Shown: positions 22,713-35,134 of the stretch, one piece after another | Numbering within the stretch: position 1 is the first letter of the stretch | Layout: each line of letters starts with the position of its first letter | DNA from: Lytechinus pictus | Taxonomy: Eukaryota > Echinodermata > Echinoidea > Temnopleuroida > Toxopneustidae | Reading direction: 5' to 3' | NCBI RefSeq assembly: GCF_037042905.1 | Contig: NC_087262.1 | Coordinates: forward strand, 26,129,001 to 26,193,000 | Length of the DNA: 64,000 nt | Notes under the pieces: generated by a model | Told to the model about the DNA's origin: nothing | The model's database searches: none | What the model saw: the letters and a program-made list of their open reading frames with translations, nothing else | Program-made: the position numbers and the translations under genes

Positions 22713-23706
22713 ATTAGGTGCCTGCCTTGGCACAATATGGGGTTCAATAACTGGCAAAGAACTCATGCCCTAATGCAAGGTATTAAATCAACATTGCCTT
22801 TTTATTTGTCATGTACAAAACCTTGGAAGTTAGCGGAAATAGGAACAATACTTTTTTCATACATTTATCCATTATATATTGAAAGCAAAATACAAGATCT
22901 TTCCGAGGTTCAACCGTGCATCACATGTGAAGCAACAGTGCGCAATTTGCCGGTAGGCCCCATGTGGATTGCACAAGTCTGCATTAAGCGCAATGAATTG
23001 AATCATATTGCGATCACTACAACAACTCAACAATACATTTTGGACGGTACATGTACGTGCGCAATGGTATGTTCTTTATAGGTTTTTCACCAAGAGATAT
23101 CAAAGGGGGACATCTTTCCTACATGTATACTATTGAGCTGGTTTGAATAAAAATATCATCATCATAAAAAAGTTTTGGCACAAAAGCAATCTACGAAAAC
23201 AGATTTCTAATTTTTAAATTGTCACCAAAATGTGATTTCACTGTAAGCAGCTCCAAATGTAATATAACAAAATTTCTATTAATTGCTCCTTTTTTTATTA
23301 TTCTTGATGATTGATCATCTAATAGAAGCATGTCTGATTTACATACAAATCATTTTCAACATTCTATATTAGAAAATGGCATTTAATGGATTTTATTTTA
23401 CATGGCTTATGGAGAAGAAAAGCTTGAATGAGACATCAAAAAATAAAAGTTGAGAGCTCATCACTGATACATATAACCTTACTTTCATAAAGACGTTTCT
23501 CTCATTATTCTGCTTTTACTAAAAACACTAATGAAAATGTGCCTCAGAATAGAGGATTTCTAGATAGATGGTGCCACATAAATGCCTATGATTCATATTA
23601 TTTAAAACAACTTTAATTCAGTGTAGATAACCCCGTTACCCAACTCCCATGGTCTTTAGAGTACTTAAAAATATACTAGTAGTCTCATCCCATTGGTGAT
23701 ATCAGT
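22713..23706. other. TATDN2-like 3' flank, presumed 3' UTR and intergenic
   Basis: No other gene was recognised. On the minus strand, AATAAA occurs at 23392-23397, about 310 nt after the TATDN2-like stop codon, with another possible signal near 23295. Either could end the transcript. Confidence 0.4.
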
Positions 23707-25919
23707 CTATCTGCTCACATAAAGTCGTCTTGCATTTGTCAGAGTCAATGACATTAAAGTTGGCAGGGGGATTTCACGTAGACCAGCAACTATTGCACCC
23801 ACATCTCCCAGGAAAGCTGGATAATTTGCATCCAATTCTGGGTGGGGAGCGAAATGAGGGGAGTCTGTCTCTAGTAGCAGACGGTCTTGAGGAATCGCCT
23901 TCACTGCCTCCTCTTGCTCTGGGGTGAAGTACTGGGCCAAGCCAGTGATGCCAAAATAACAATGTGGAAAGCTTCTAATCCAGCTTTGCACTTGGGACAT
24001 GTCGCTACTAAAGGATTGCAGATGCATCCGTTGCATCTTGTGACAATGTTTCTGGAGGAGACAGCGAGCCATGTTGTGCACCGCCCTACCTTCCAAATCC
24101 TCAGTGGTACCCCGCAAGTGGAGAATGAGCACCATTCCACACAAGCCTACACTGAGAACACGGATTAGGAGAGCTTCTTGATCTGGCCATCGTTCTGGAG
24201 GCACAGTGAAATCAAGTCCTATCTCACTCACACCCATCACTAAAGGATGATTGATGTGGCACATCATACTATCAAAATGCTCCTCAGTGAATTCACTGGC
24301 AAATTTGGGGTGGACACCAACTGCAAACCGCCAAGTGCCTTTCTCTGGTAGTTCATCCAAGACCTTTTCCATGAAATTAAGGTCCTTGTAATACTCAGGA
24401 TCACTGAAGTTTAAGATCCCTCCCACTAACTGTATAGAGTGCTCTGGGTCAATGGTAGGGGTGGGTCTCTTCCCACTAAACCAGCCAATCATGTCTGGAT
24501 GAAAATGTGAATCAAACCCAGACATGAAAGGTAAATGGGATGTGGTGATGGGTTTATGCCCTTTAAATGAACTTGACAATTGAGTGGGGGTTTCCAAGCC
24601 CTTTTTTAGGCTAGTAAACCAGGTATTATCCTTTCCTTCAATGGGGGTAGGTAGAAGCTTTGATGAAGTTGTTGTTGATGATGGAGATGAAGAATATGCA
24701 TGGGGAATGACTGGTAATCTAGATGTCTCAATCTGTATATTCTCTTCAAATGAATCTTCCGAAATTTGGTGGATCCCCATAACCTTGTCAGTAAGGGATG
24801 ACTGTTTGGATGGACCTACAGTTTTAGACAAAGAAATCCCTATTTGGGAACTGCCTGTGGCTTCAGTCTCAGCCCATGTTATTGGGATAGATACTGAACG
24901 CTCAGCTGTGGACCTTTTCGTCAAGTGAGAATCCCCAGACATACTTTGGCTAAATTGAGGTGACTTTTTATTAGATATTGCCCCATCTCTATCTTGCCCT
25001 TGATTTCTGTGTATTGTCTCGCCAAAGTATTTAGGATCAGGCCTGCCTTGAGTCTTATGGACAGAGTCCAAACGCTCAGCTGTGGACCTCTTTGTCGAGT
25101 GAGAATCCCCAGACATACTTTGGCTGGACTGAGGTGGCTTTTTATTAGATATTGCCCCATCTCTATCTTGCCCTTGATTTCTGCGTACTGTCTCACCAAA
25201 GTATTTAGGATCAGATCTGCCTTGAGTTTTATTAACAGAGTCCAAACGCTTAGCTGTAGACCTCTTTTTAGAGTGAGAATCCCCAGACGTATTTTGGCTG
25301 GACTGAGGTGGCTTTTTATTAGACATTGATCCATGCTTATCTTGGGGTTGCTTTTTGTGCTCTGTCTTGCCACCGTTTATGAGTTCAGCTCTACTTCGAG
25401 TTTTCGAGTCCAATGGCACAGTTTTGAACCTCTTGGTCGAGTGAGAATCACTGGATGAGGGTCGGATGGATTGAGATGGCCTTTTATTAGGTATAGCTCC
25501 CAATTTGTGTTGGTCTTGCTTTATGTGCTTGATCTTGCCATTGCTTGTGGCTTCAGCCCTGGTATGACCCACTGGGATAGGATTTGTATGCCTAGCTTTG
25601 AGGCTCTTTGAAAATCGTGAATCATTGGATTTGGTTTGAGGGGATTGAACAGACTGTTTAGAAGATTTTGTCCCCGATGTGTTGAACTTTTTCCTTACGC
25701 GCCGCAATTTTCTGAGCCATGTGCGTTTTGAGGGTCCATGGGGTGGGACAGGACCCATTCTGAGCATTAATTCAGATGAAAGTCCACGTAATTGAGACTC
25801 TGGGGAGGAAGAACGCTCTTCTGGTTCAGAAGATATCCCTTTTTGCCCAACATCCATGTCAGTAGATGCAACTATTTCAATATCTTTGTCTTCATCTATA
25901 TTGTCTTCATTTTTATCAG
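23707..25919 (-). CDS. TATDN2: TATDN2-like nuclease, large 3'-terminal exon
   Basis: About 737 codons, opening after a strong acceptor (TTTCTTCACAG at 25920-25930) in phase 1 and ending at TAG (23707-23709). The C-terminal part, from about exon residue 460, is a TatD-type metal-dependent DNase domain. It shows HxH in FDSHFHPD (~467), GVHPKF (~534), the Glu of SEIGLDF (~564), His in LILHLRG (~597), His in MHLQSF (~631) and ETDSPHF (~682), so all expected metal ligands are present. The N-terminal 460 residues are Ser/Lys/Arg-rich and probably disordered, with a basic WLRKLRRVRKKF patch and four repeats of about 58 residues. Vertebrate TATDN2 likewise has a long unstructured N-terminus before TatD. 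The start codon lies in an unseen upstream exon. It lies between CCAR1-like exons on the same strand. Confidence 0.9.
24850..25526 (-). repeat. Coding tandem repeat in the TATDN2-like exon
   Basis: About four 174-bp (58-codon) units encode blocks such as GAISNKKPPQSSQSMSGDSH followed by STKRSTAERLDS and DPKYFGET. The middle units are most alike; the outermost diverge. Period and frame are conserved, so length variation by whole units would be tolerated. Confidence 0.85.
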
Positions 25920-26440
25920 CTGTGAAGAAACAATAGAAAATAGATATATCACAAAAACAAACCAATGCATATTTACTCTGAAAATGAAAGGTTCTTGAAA
26001 CCAAAGTGAATGAAAAATGATAAATATTAATCATTCAAGAAAGTTAGTTATGCTTGATATCATGATCACTTGACCTTTTCTGAAAACCAAAATTGTCATT
26101 TTCAAAAAAGGGAATTACACTTTATCATAAATAAATCTTTACACTGAGGTACAAAACACCAAAACAAAGAAGCCTTTCTGCAAAACACATATATGAAAAC
26201 TAAATATATTGAGTGCACACAGTAAAAAAAAAAGATTCCTTAGCAATTTCCAGAACAATATATACTACAAACCTAACTTCTAATAATTTAATAATCAGTA
26301 CAGATAAACTCGTTAAACGTGTAGTCTGGTTACCCAAACTAGATGGATTCTCCACTGAAGCAGTCAAATTTATGCTTGATCATAAATAGATTTAACACCC
26401 GACTTCTAAAATTGTTGAATAATGACCTCTGTGACCTAAA
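25920..26440. other. TATDN2-like intron start, nothing assigned
   Basis: AT-rich intronic sequence upstream (minus strand) of the large exon. The upstream coding exon or exons could not be identified. Confidence 0.5.
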
Positions 26441-26690
26441 AAGTGGAACGCCTCTGGCAGTCTCGCCTGCATTACGTGATTCAATGCAGCTGAAGTGCTG
26501 ACTTTGAAAACGGCTATAGAATAATCATTCACAAAAAACGACATTCATAGGATGATAAAATACTATGTTCATCAAATGACATTTGACCTTGATCGTGCGA
26601 CCACAGACTTGTGCAAGACAATCAGTGAAACTTGATTACCATCATGTCCACATTTCATGAAATAGATCATAAACTAAATTTCTCAATTTG
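26441..26690 (+). mobile_element. Tandem-core element P3, 5' fragment
   Basis: Has the family 5' end AAGTGGAACGCCTCTGGCAG and CTCGCCTGCATTACG, then part of the first monomer. Truncated before any repeat array. Confidence 0.7.
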
Positions 26691-27180
26691 TTTATGTTGC
26701 CTCTGTATTACCTAGTGACCCATCCCCCAGAAACTAGTTGTTGATCTTAATAAACTGATGTATAATTTTTATGGAATTCGCAATGAGAAAAAGTCAAGAG
26801 TGCAGTCTTGATTCATGATATAATAAAGGGGAGGACTTAGAATGATAGATTTAAATTCTATATTTCAATCCTTACATTTCTTCTTTGAAAATTAAAATGA
26901 TGTATCAGCGAAATTTATGTTTAGATATTGGATTGAAAACTATGTCCTTTTTGATTAATTTTGAAAATAAATTGTTTCAGTAAAGATATGTTGAAGCTGT
27001 GCGTAACTAAACAAAGGTACACAACTTTTATATTGACTGTCTCATAACTTGAAGTGAACTTAAATATATTCAGTTTCTAGATATTGTAAATATGAAAAAC
27101 CAAGTATTGTGGTACGATAGTAATATTACACATGATACAAAACCTGTATTGGTAAAAGAATGATTAAAAAAAAAGGCATT

Positions 27181-28040
27181 ATAATAAGGCCCATTTTGGG
27201 TACACGTGTACACGCACGGTCAAGTCAGTGCACGTGTACTAAATTCCATCACCGTGTACACGGTAGCATCTGCATAAAGCTTGCATGGGACTGTAAAGTC
27301 AGTGAACAAGCTCACAGCCTCACATTAAATCTTAGTTCTCAGACACTGCACATGTTTTAATCACTAATATGTCAATATATTTCAATTAACCTAGAGTGAG
27401 TTTACTTCCAAAATCGCCGATTTAATCCACATTTATTCTGGAGACTCAAGTTTTTGTACCACGAAATGGGTCTGCTCCGGTCTCGAAAGCTCGAAAGCGT
27501 TGCTCAATCGCACTCAGAGCCAATTTGAGAATCAACAATTGCGACAGCGATCATTGCTACAACTTACGTGTTATATGCTCGTACACATGTGCTACAAGCC
27601 TACGAACAAACGCTCCTCAAATTGGCAATAAAATAATGAAAATCAATTGGTAACTTCAGTTACACTTAATTCTGCAGCGATCTGTGCATGCACGTACGGT
27701 ACAGTATACAAAATGCGCATCCAACAAACGTTGGCGCTAGCTAGGGCCCTGCACTGATTTCCTTTTGCATTCTTTATTAATTTAATGCGCTGCTAAGCTG
27801 AGTAAACTTTTTAATTGCACCAATTTTTGTGGATTGATACTTCTAACTTCTCAGGTAAGCTTTAAAATTGTGACTTAGGCTATATAGACCCCTTTTTATG
27901 TTACATTGACATGTTGATGCGGGTCCGTGTCGACATGAAAACATGACTCGCTCTCGCAGTGTTTACAACGTGTACACGACCGAAAAACACGCCGTGTACA
28001 CGTGCATCAAAAATGGACTTTCAAAACGGGCCTAATTATA
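27181..28040. mobile_element. Inverted-repeat element N (about 860 bp)
   Basis: The ends TAATAAGGCCCATTTTG and CAAAACGGGCCTAATTA are imperfect inverted repeats. Subterminal GTACACGTGTACACG palindromes occur on both sides (about 27200 and 27990). The interior is unique and contains a possible minus-strand donor (GTAAGT near 27564). It could alternatively be a promoter region with palindromes, but the inverted ends favour an element. Confidence 0.55.
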
Positions 28041-28249
28041 ATGATTAATGACATTGTGGAAAATGGACGATTTCGGCTAAGAGAACATATTTGTGGAGTG
28101 CTTGGCTCAAATTCTTTGTTAATTGACTTTATGTATTCGAAACTAAAAATGCGATACCAAAATCTTGGATCGAAAGAACTTGAGATATAAATTGTACAGA
28201 TAACGATGAAACAATTCACGATACCAAAGCGACGTATTCAAAATCAGAA

Positions 28250-28640
28250 CACATGATTTTATTAGACTACGATCAATGAAATCTCGCAAATTCTATAGCT
28301 TATTGTGTGAATTTAAGAAAAGAGATCCAACTGTTTTAACAATTTGGGAAGGTAAACTGAACCTTGCAATTGATTTTGACTGGAAAGACACATTGAAATT
28401 TAAGTTTAAGCCAGTGAAAAACAATGAAATAAAGCAACTCAACTTCAAATTCATTGCAGGATTTTAACGTTTAGACACAATTTGTGGCTTTCGTGCAAGT
28501 GAAAATTGTAACAGACAACAGGTATTTTCTGTAAAACAACAGAATCCTTTTTTCATGTTGCTTTAGAGTGCCCAAGTGTAAAGACTTTTGGGGAAACTTA
28601 TTGTGGATTCGATTCATTTAATGCTTAAAGACAAAATTAT
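28250..28640 (+). pseudogene. C-terminal remnant of an L1/Tx1-like reverse transcriptase
   Basis: The frame at 28276-28467 includes FDWKDTLKFKF and IKQLNFKFIAGF. After frame changes, PFFHVALECPSVKTFG follows near 28545-28590. The order (LKxFNFK, then a Cys/His motif ending in ECPxVKxFW) fits the C-terminus of L1/Tx1-type ORF2. Broken by stops and frameshifts. Confidence 0.5.
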
Positions 28641-28732
28641 ATTAAAAAAAAAAAATCTTTAATAGTCAGTTTTGATTTCACACATGAAAAAGCAACAGAT
28701 ATAAATACAGTCCTTGTCTATTTGATGTAAAC

Positions 28733-29310
28733 TTATCAAAATTTCACAAGCGCATTACACAAATTTTCACACAGGCTAGCTTCCATAATCTTTACTAAGC
28801 ACATGTCATTAATCAAGATATTGGTTTAATAACAGAGGCATGTAGCCCTTCAAATCAATTGGTTTCGGAATCAAGAGTCACGAAATGGCAAAAGAAAGAC
28901 CAATGAAAATGAGATGGGATTTAACAAATTTACCTGTTTATTAAAGTTTACAGCATGACCATTGGTATTTTTATTTGATTGTCTCAATATTTACGAAGTT
29001 AGAGAAGTTGAAATTAACATTTTAACACACGTATTGAGGTCAAAGAAGCATAATTCATGAATGGACTCAATAGCAGTCTTGAAAGCAAAGAATGAGAATG
29101 ACCATATGGTTTAATCCCATCTCATTTTCATTGGTCTTCCTTTTGCCATTTTGTGACTTTCGATTCCAGAACCAATTGATTAAACCAATCTCTTAATTAT
29201 TGACATGTGCTTAGTAAAGATTATGGAAGCTAGCCTGTGTCAAAATATTGTTCATTTTGACTGAGCGGAATTTGTGTAGTGCGCTTGTGAACTTTGATAA
29301 GTTTCTTTTG
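28733..29310. mobile_element. Fold-back element W, with a third arm copy nearby
   Basis: The left arm (28733-28920) and right arm (29108-29310) are inverted copies, sharing GCTAGCTTCCATAATCTTTA, CAATTGGTTT and the complements. A third copy of the arm lies at 30600-30790 in the same orientation as the left arm, so the right arm can pair with either. Confidence 0.7.
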
Positions 29311-29325
29311 GAACCCAGTTGATAT

Positions 29326-29926
29326 GAAAGGGGAATCCAACCCAAGTAAAAACTTGTTTTTATAAGAAAAAGAAAAATCAGGCAAGTTGATAGGTGAAAG
29401 TTTGAACAATATTGGACAAACAACAAGAAAGTTATGAATTTTTAAAAGTTGTAAATATTGGTAATCACTATACCCATGGAGACTTCAAATTGGCCGCATA
29501 TGGGATGTCATAGTGATGTAAGGCAAGGACTACTCTTCCATGTACTCCAATACATATTATGGCTGAAATGTCATTTTCCCCAAAAGTTTTATTTCAAATT
29601 ACATTTTTCTTTCATGAGGACATAAAACAATATACTACCTGGGTTATATTTAGATTACTGCCCCAGGGGAATGGGTACTTAGGAGAAAACCACAAATCCC
29701 TGATAATAAAGTACATGGCCTATGGGAAAGTTGTCCTTGCCCTTGTCATAATTTACTTACCCAGTTGCCAATTTGAAATCTACATACTATTAATGATCTC
29801 AATTTTAAAGCAGCTATAACTTTCTTATTGCTTGTCCGATATCTTTCAAACTTTCACCATTCTGTTCAATTTATTTTTCTCCTTCCCAACACAACATTTT
29901 ATGGCCAAGGCTGGATTCCCCTTAAA
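29326..29926. mobile_element. MITE V (about 600 bp)
   Basis: Ends GAAAGGGGAATCCAACC and GGCTGGATTCCCCTTAAAG are inverted. It contains CAAGAAAGTTATGA and its complement block. It separates sequence (GAAACTTATC side and AAAGAATTTCAAATTTAA side) that is adjacent in the inverted copy at 30490-30620, so it inserted into an existing repeat. Confidence 0.7.
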
Positions 29927-30489
29927 GTTATTCAATATGGCTTGTGTTTAAATTTGAAATTCTTTTATATGACATAGTCTGATGTTGTCTTGAGGAATAA
30001 TTTACATGTTGGCTATTGAATGAATCAAGAACCTCTAATACGAGGGGGAAAAATCAAAGTTATGATGGCAATTCAACAAATACCCCCATCACGACCAAAA
30101 TTCATTGGCCTTGGTAATGCAGAAATGCAAACCTTTCACTTAAAAAAAAAGGATCTTCCAGCTTGAAAAAAAAAAATTTTAAGTAAAAAAAAAGGATTTT
30201 CCCTGTTCCAGTATTTTTCTTTTTAAAATGCTTTTGCAACAATGTTTCCTTTATAAATAAACATGTGGTCGGTGTAATAAAGTTGCGTTATAAAGTCCTG
30301 TAAATGAATTTTAATTAAAAACACTGGGTAATACTGTGGTTGAGTGATTTGAAAAGTTGAGCGCACAAAAGGGGGGGGGGGGGGTTGTCCCCCTCCCACA
30401 GTAGGGACTTAAAAAAAATAAGCTGAAAAGAGGGAAATTTCCTGCATATTTTTTTCATTGTTTTTGTAATTTTCTCCACAAAAAGTCCT

Positions 30490-30800
30490 TGATACATCAG
30501 ACTATGTCATATAAAAGAATTTCAAATTTAAGCACATGCCACATAGAATAACTTTGTATGGTCTGCCTTGAAAACAATTAATCATATAAAATGGGTTCCA
30601 AAAGAAACTTATCAAAGTTCACAAGCGCACTACACAAATTACATTCAGTCAAAATGAACAATATTTTGACACAGGCTAGCTTCCATAATCTTTACTAAGT
30701 ACATGTCAATAATTAAGAGATTGGTTTAATCACAAGGAGGCTGTAGCCCTTGAAATCAATTGGTTCTGGAATCGAAAGTCACAAAATGGCAAAATCATGA
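30490..30800. repeat. Third arm of element W
   Basis: Inverted copy of 29100-29325 joined to the sequence at 29930-30000, without the intervening MITE V. This shows the pre-insertion state. Confidence 0.65.
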
Positions 30801-30905
30801 TAAAAATACTAAGTTCGTTGACCTTGATTTGACCTTAAATATCCAAGTTTCATGAACCAGATCCTTATACTTTCAAAGACAAGTAATATGACATTTCAAA
30901 AACTC
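30780..30905 (+). mobile_element. Tandem-core element fragment
   Basis: Short pieces of monomer (ATCCAAGTTTCATGAACCAG, CTTTCAAAG) without termini. A similar scrap lies at 30053-30120. Confidence 0.5.
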
Positions 30906-30916
30906 AATTAAGATAT

Positions 30917-31082
30917 TGTGAAATTGTTAAGATACTGACAAATAACTTAGGTCTACATGTAGAAATTGTGTTTTGCATCATTAGAATGCTCCATCCTTTT
31001 GTGAAATTGTTAAGATACTAACAAATAACTTAGGCCTACATGTAGAAATTGTGTTTTGCATCATCAGAAGCTCCATCCTTTT
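30917..31082. repeat. Tandem duplication of about 83 bp
   Basis: Two consecutive units from TGTGAAATTGTTAAGATAC to CTCCATCCTTTT, nearly identical. A recent local duplication. Confidence 0.8.
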
Positions 31083-31099
31083 TTTATTTTCATTCTCAT

Positions 31100-31520
31100 T
31101 TTCAATCAAATAACTACCTCATTTATGCTCAACGCGGCCATGGCCCGAAGTGCCATTACCATAAAATGCAACACACAAAAGAACCACGAACAACACGAAG
31201 CCAGCGCACTGGATCCCTAGGCAGCTACATGTAGGCCTGGCGTCTGTGACAGGTATGCACCGTACGGTACATCGCTCACGCTTCGCCCGTTCAATCACCG
31301 AAGCCTTACATGTATCTGCTTGAATGGATATTGTGCACGCCTCGAACAAGATTATCCGCAAATCTTGCTACCCCCGACATGCATAGCCATGTTTTTATAC
31401 GACATAAGATGGCGGCAGAACGGCTATCCGTGACCGAGTGGGTGATTATGGCGTGAGATAGCGCAAGTGCCGATCTATGGCCAAGGAAATACATGTACAT
31501 TCAGTTCCGTGTGTTGCTGC
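31100..31520. promoter_or_regulatory. CpG-richer island with YY1-type motif, candidate promoter
   Basis: A GC- and CpG-richer unique stretch in AT-rich repeats. It contains AAGATGGCGGC (plus strand, about 31408), the classic YY1 element often found just downstream of start sites. A TATAAAA reads on the minus strand at about 31393. It lies 5.5 kb upstream of the TATDN2-like exon on that gene's strand, so it could hold its first exon. No coding exon could be shown. Confidence 0.3.
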
Positions 31521-31654
31521 CGTCTACATTTGTTTGTTCATACAAATCACTCTTGACACTAGATTAAAGGCACACACATGAATTAAAGGCATACTAAAAT
31601 TTTGAAAAAACATTTTATTGCTGGGAAAAACGTACACGTATTTCAAACAAAACA

Positions 31655-32643
31655 AGTGGATAGCCTCTGGAAGTCTCGCCTGCAGTGCTGACATAAAACA
31701 GCTATTGAATAATTATTCACAAAAGAAAACATTCATATAATAATAAAATACTATGTCCATTGACCCAAAATGACCTTTGACTATGATCATGTGATCTCAG
31801 ATGTGTGCAAAACAATCATTTGTACTTGATTACCCTTATATGTCTATTATGAACTAGATCCATAAACTTTCAAAGTTACGATGGTAATTCAACAAATACC
31901 CACAACATGGCCAAAGTTCATTGACCCTAAATGACCTTTGACCTTGGATATGTGTCTAGAAACCAAGGCAAGATTTTCAGTAATACTTGATTACCCTTAT
32001 GTTCAAGTTTCATGAACTAGGTCCATATACTTTCTTAGTTATGATGCCATTTGTCACACAAATCATTAAGACATTGTTCAGCATAACCGGGTGTAATCCC
32101 CCTCTCTCCCTCTTCCTTCCTTTTTCTTGCTTTTCTCTTTTTCTTCTACATCTCACATTCCATTTATCAGCTCTATCTGTCTCTCTTTACAAACACACCC
32201 ACTTAAACCCATATTCTTGTATTATTTTTTACTATCTAATATCAGGTTTAAATTGACATATTTCTTACAAACGAGAAAATCTAAAATGATCATTGTAACA
32301 CATCAGGTATATTTACATGTACTTTGCATATTTTCCTATTTGATCAGTGAGCATCGATTTGAATTTATTTATGATATACTTTATTACATATACATGTATG
32401 TCTATTTTGACATTTGTCCGTAGTACTATAAGTTATTTTTACCTTGTTATTGATGATTTTGTTTGAAATGTAAACTTTTGCAATTCGGCTTTTGCCGCAA
32501 AGAAAGTATTTTTAATAAACCATTTTGAATTGAATTGAATTAAAAAAAATTAACCTTAGGTTAAGATTTGATGTTAACGCCGCTGCCGCCGCGGTCAGAA
32601 AAGCAGCGCCTAGAGTATTGCTTTGCTAAGCAGGCGAGACAAA
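31655..32643 (+). mobile_element. Tandem-core element P4, interrupted by R
   Basis: 5' end AAGTGGATAGCCTCTGG plus CTCGCCTGCAGTGC. Monomers with TGACCTTTGACCTTGG. 3' end with GCCGCTGCCGCCGCGGTC and GCAGGCGAGACAAAAA. LINE-type element R (32093-32545) interrupts it before the final monomer. Confidence 0.75.
32093..32545 (+). mobile_element. LINE-type 3' region, copy 2 (element R)
   Basis: Near-identical to 1-432. Ends in GAATTGAATTGAATT followed by A-rich host sequence. Inserted within P4. The pyrimidine-rich 5' boundary is approximate. Confidence 0.6.
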
Positions 32644-32654
32644 AATTGACAAAA

Positions 32655-33222
32655 TGTTATTTGTGAGCTCTGGTCATGTAACCTGAAACTAATGCAGGAT
32701 GTTCACTGATGCTTTTACTATTATGTCCATTTATCATGAACTAGATACATTAACTTTCAGAGTTATGATATTAAAAAAAATTAACCATGGTTATGATTTC
32801 GTTTTAATTTCCCCAACATAATCTAATTGGCTCATTGACTCTAAATGACCTTTGACCTTGGTCCTGTGACCTGAAACTCATAAGGGATGTTCAGTGATAC
32901 TTGATTAATCTTATGTTCAAGTTTTATCAACTAGGTCTATGTACTTTTAAAAGTTATGGTGATATTTCAAAATCTTTACCTTAGGTTAAGATGTTGATTC
33001 CTCAACATGGTAGGATGTTCAGTTACACTTGGCAACATTTACATAAAAGTCCAAGTTTCATGAACTACATGTTCATGTACATGTAGACTCATATACTTTC
33101 TAAGTTATGATGACATTTCAAAACTTCACCTTTGCTTAAGTTTGATGTGGAGGAGGCTGACATCCCCATCGGAAAAGTGGCAATTATAGTCTCGCTCTGC
33201 TATGCAGGTGAGACAAAAATCT
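32655..33222 (+). mobile_element. Tandem-core element P5 (5'-truncated)
   Basis: Three degenerate monomers, then CATCGGAAAAG and the 3' hairpin GTCTCGCTCTGC..GCAGGTGAGACAAAAA ending at 33222. It lies directly after P4 in the same orientation. Confidence 0.7.
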
Positions 33223-33454
33223 AATCAGATCAGTATTCCTCTTACATGCATCAACGTGCAAAGTTTGAAGTTGATTCGTCAAACGTTCTCAAATTATCAC
33301 CAGGCTGATAACAGGGCAGACAACCAAAATCATAACAGCTCCTGCCTCACCTACAATGGGTGAATGGTTCACAAACATTCCTTTTCAAACCATGTTTTTC
33401 ATTAACATCCAATGCAATGGTAGAAGTATTTTTTTCTGCAATACCCTGCTTCTT

Positions 33455-33648
33455 CACAGTAAAAACGGTGTTTAAGATTTTATACAACGCTGTGAACCTT
33501 ACAGTATTTGCTTAACCGTTCAAACAATCATGTTTGATTTATTGAAAATTAAACTTTGTTGCTTAAGATTTAAACACTTGTTTAAACTGTTTAGACAATT
33601 ACTGTAAGGTTCTTATAGTAAAAAGCGTTGTATAATTTTTTTACTGTG
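33455..33648. mobile_element. Small MITE X (about 194 bp)
   Basis: Ends CACAGTAAAAACGGTG and TTTTTTTACTGTG are inverted. Inner blocks TTTTATACAACGC / GCGTTGTATAA and GAACCTTACAGTA / TACTGTAAGGTTC also pair. Confidence 0.7.
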
Positions 33649-33989
33649 TTGACCTACATAAATACATGTATATGTCTAGGGGAGGGCTGACAAGCAGCCC
33701 TTCCCATCTTTTCATGTGCTATGCGAATGACAGAACTTACCATTTCACAAAATAAAGAACCCACAAATTCTTGAGCCTCAGGATCCTTGATGGATTGAAT
33801 CAAATTGGTCAGCCAATATCATAAAACTTCTTAAAAATTATATCAAGAAGTACTTCTATGAGAACCCCTTGACAGAAGACCAATCACAACAAACAGCGCC
33901 CTCTTATAGCTACTGATGAAAGGCACATAGATGGGCAAATACACCAGCTGATATCATAGTCTGATACATAGTTAATGTACATGTAATAA

Positions 33990-34790
33990 CACAATGGATG
34001 CTAATAATAACCAGGGGAAGTTTCACAAAGATTTTAATCGAACTGGAGATCTCAAGAGATTCTCACATGTCCATGTCAAACCAGATTACAAGCATTTGCA
34101 TATCAATTGCGCAATATTGGCTTCATAAGAAAATATCTCACTCGCTCAGCAACAGAGAAACTGGTACATTCACTCATTTCTTCACGATTCGATTTTGGTA
34201 ATAGCTCCTTTACAACTTACCAGATTCTCAACTTGGAAAATTGCAAAGGTTGCAAAATACAGCTGCACGTAGTGTAACGCTATCTAGCTAGCAAGCGCAG
34301 CCACATCACCCCTATATTGAAAACTCTTTACTGGTTGCCCCTGAAGGAACGCATAGTCTTTAAAATACTTATTTTGATTTTTCATATAGTCAACGGAACT
34401 TTCCCAGTTACAATAAGTCTTTGATGCATAATTACCAACCCTCAAGATATTTACGATCTTCATCATCTAATCTCTTACAAATTTCAGTTGCTAAGAAATC
34501 ATGCGGGGAATGGGCCTTTGCTCATGCAGGGCCTAACCTGTGGAATTCTCTTCTACAAAGTTTGAAAACCCAAACTTCAGTGACCACCTTCAAGGGCAAC
34601 CTGAAAACATACCCGTATAAGAGTGTTTTTTGATAGACATTGACTTATTGTTCAGACATGTATTATAATGTAAATAGTTTTTGTTGTTCTGCTCTGAAAC
34701 GCCTTGAGCATCTAATCAAGATGGAAAGTGCACTATACAAGCCTCAAGTAGTAGTATTATTATTATTGTTTAAACCACAACTGTATAAAC
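33990..34790 (+). pseudogene. CR1/L2-type LINE 3' end with reverse-transcriptase remnant
   Basis: Frameshifted coding reads IRKYLTRSATEKLVHSLISS then RFDFGN (about 34125-34200), matching the conserved C-terminal LINE segment. The frame at 34421-34633 contains WAFAHAGPNLWNSLLQSLK and ends in LKTYPYKSVF. The 3' UTR has CGCCTTGAGC, a CACTATACAAG motif and a (TTA)n tail near 34755-34770. Polymerase motifs upstream are missing and stops are present. Confidence 0.75.
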
Positions 34791-35134
34791 ATAATAAAGT
34801 TATGTCATTGACCAGGGCTAACGAGCACTATTGGCAGAGATGATGCATACCGCCCAAAGGTCTGGACATGGTTACATTCCATTGATGAGGCCTTCAAGCT
34901 GAGTGTGTACTCCTGTTATAGATTTTGACGGAAGGACGGAAGAGTCTGTTTTAAAACATCACCATAAAAATGTAACAACCATATATAGTTTAGAGTTTTT
35001 TCAAAATACATTCAAAGCACTATGACATAAAGAAAGATTATAAATGAAAATGGGATTCAGAGTTAAGGAGTTAAAGAGCAAAAATATTGATGAGATACTG
35101 TACATAATATTACATTCCTGTTGAGAGCACTTAC

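Noticed and set aside
22695..23081. 128-codon plus-strand frame
   Set aside because: It starts in the end of element K, shows no recognisable domain, and composition alone is not enough to call a gene.
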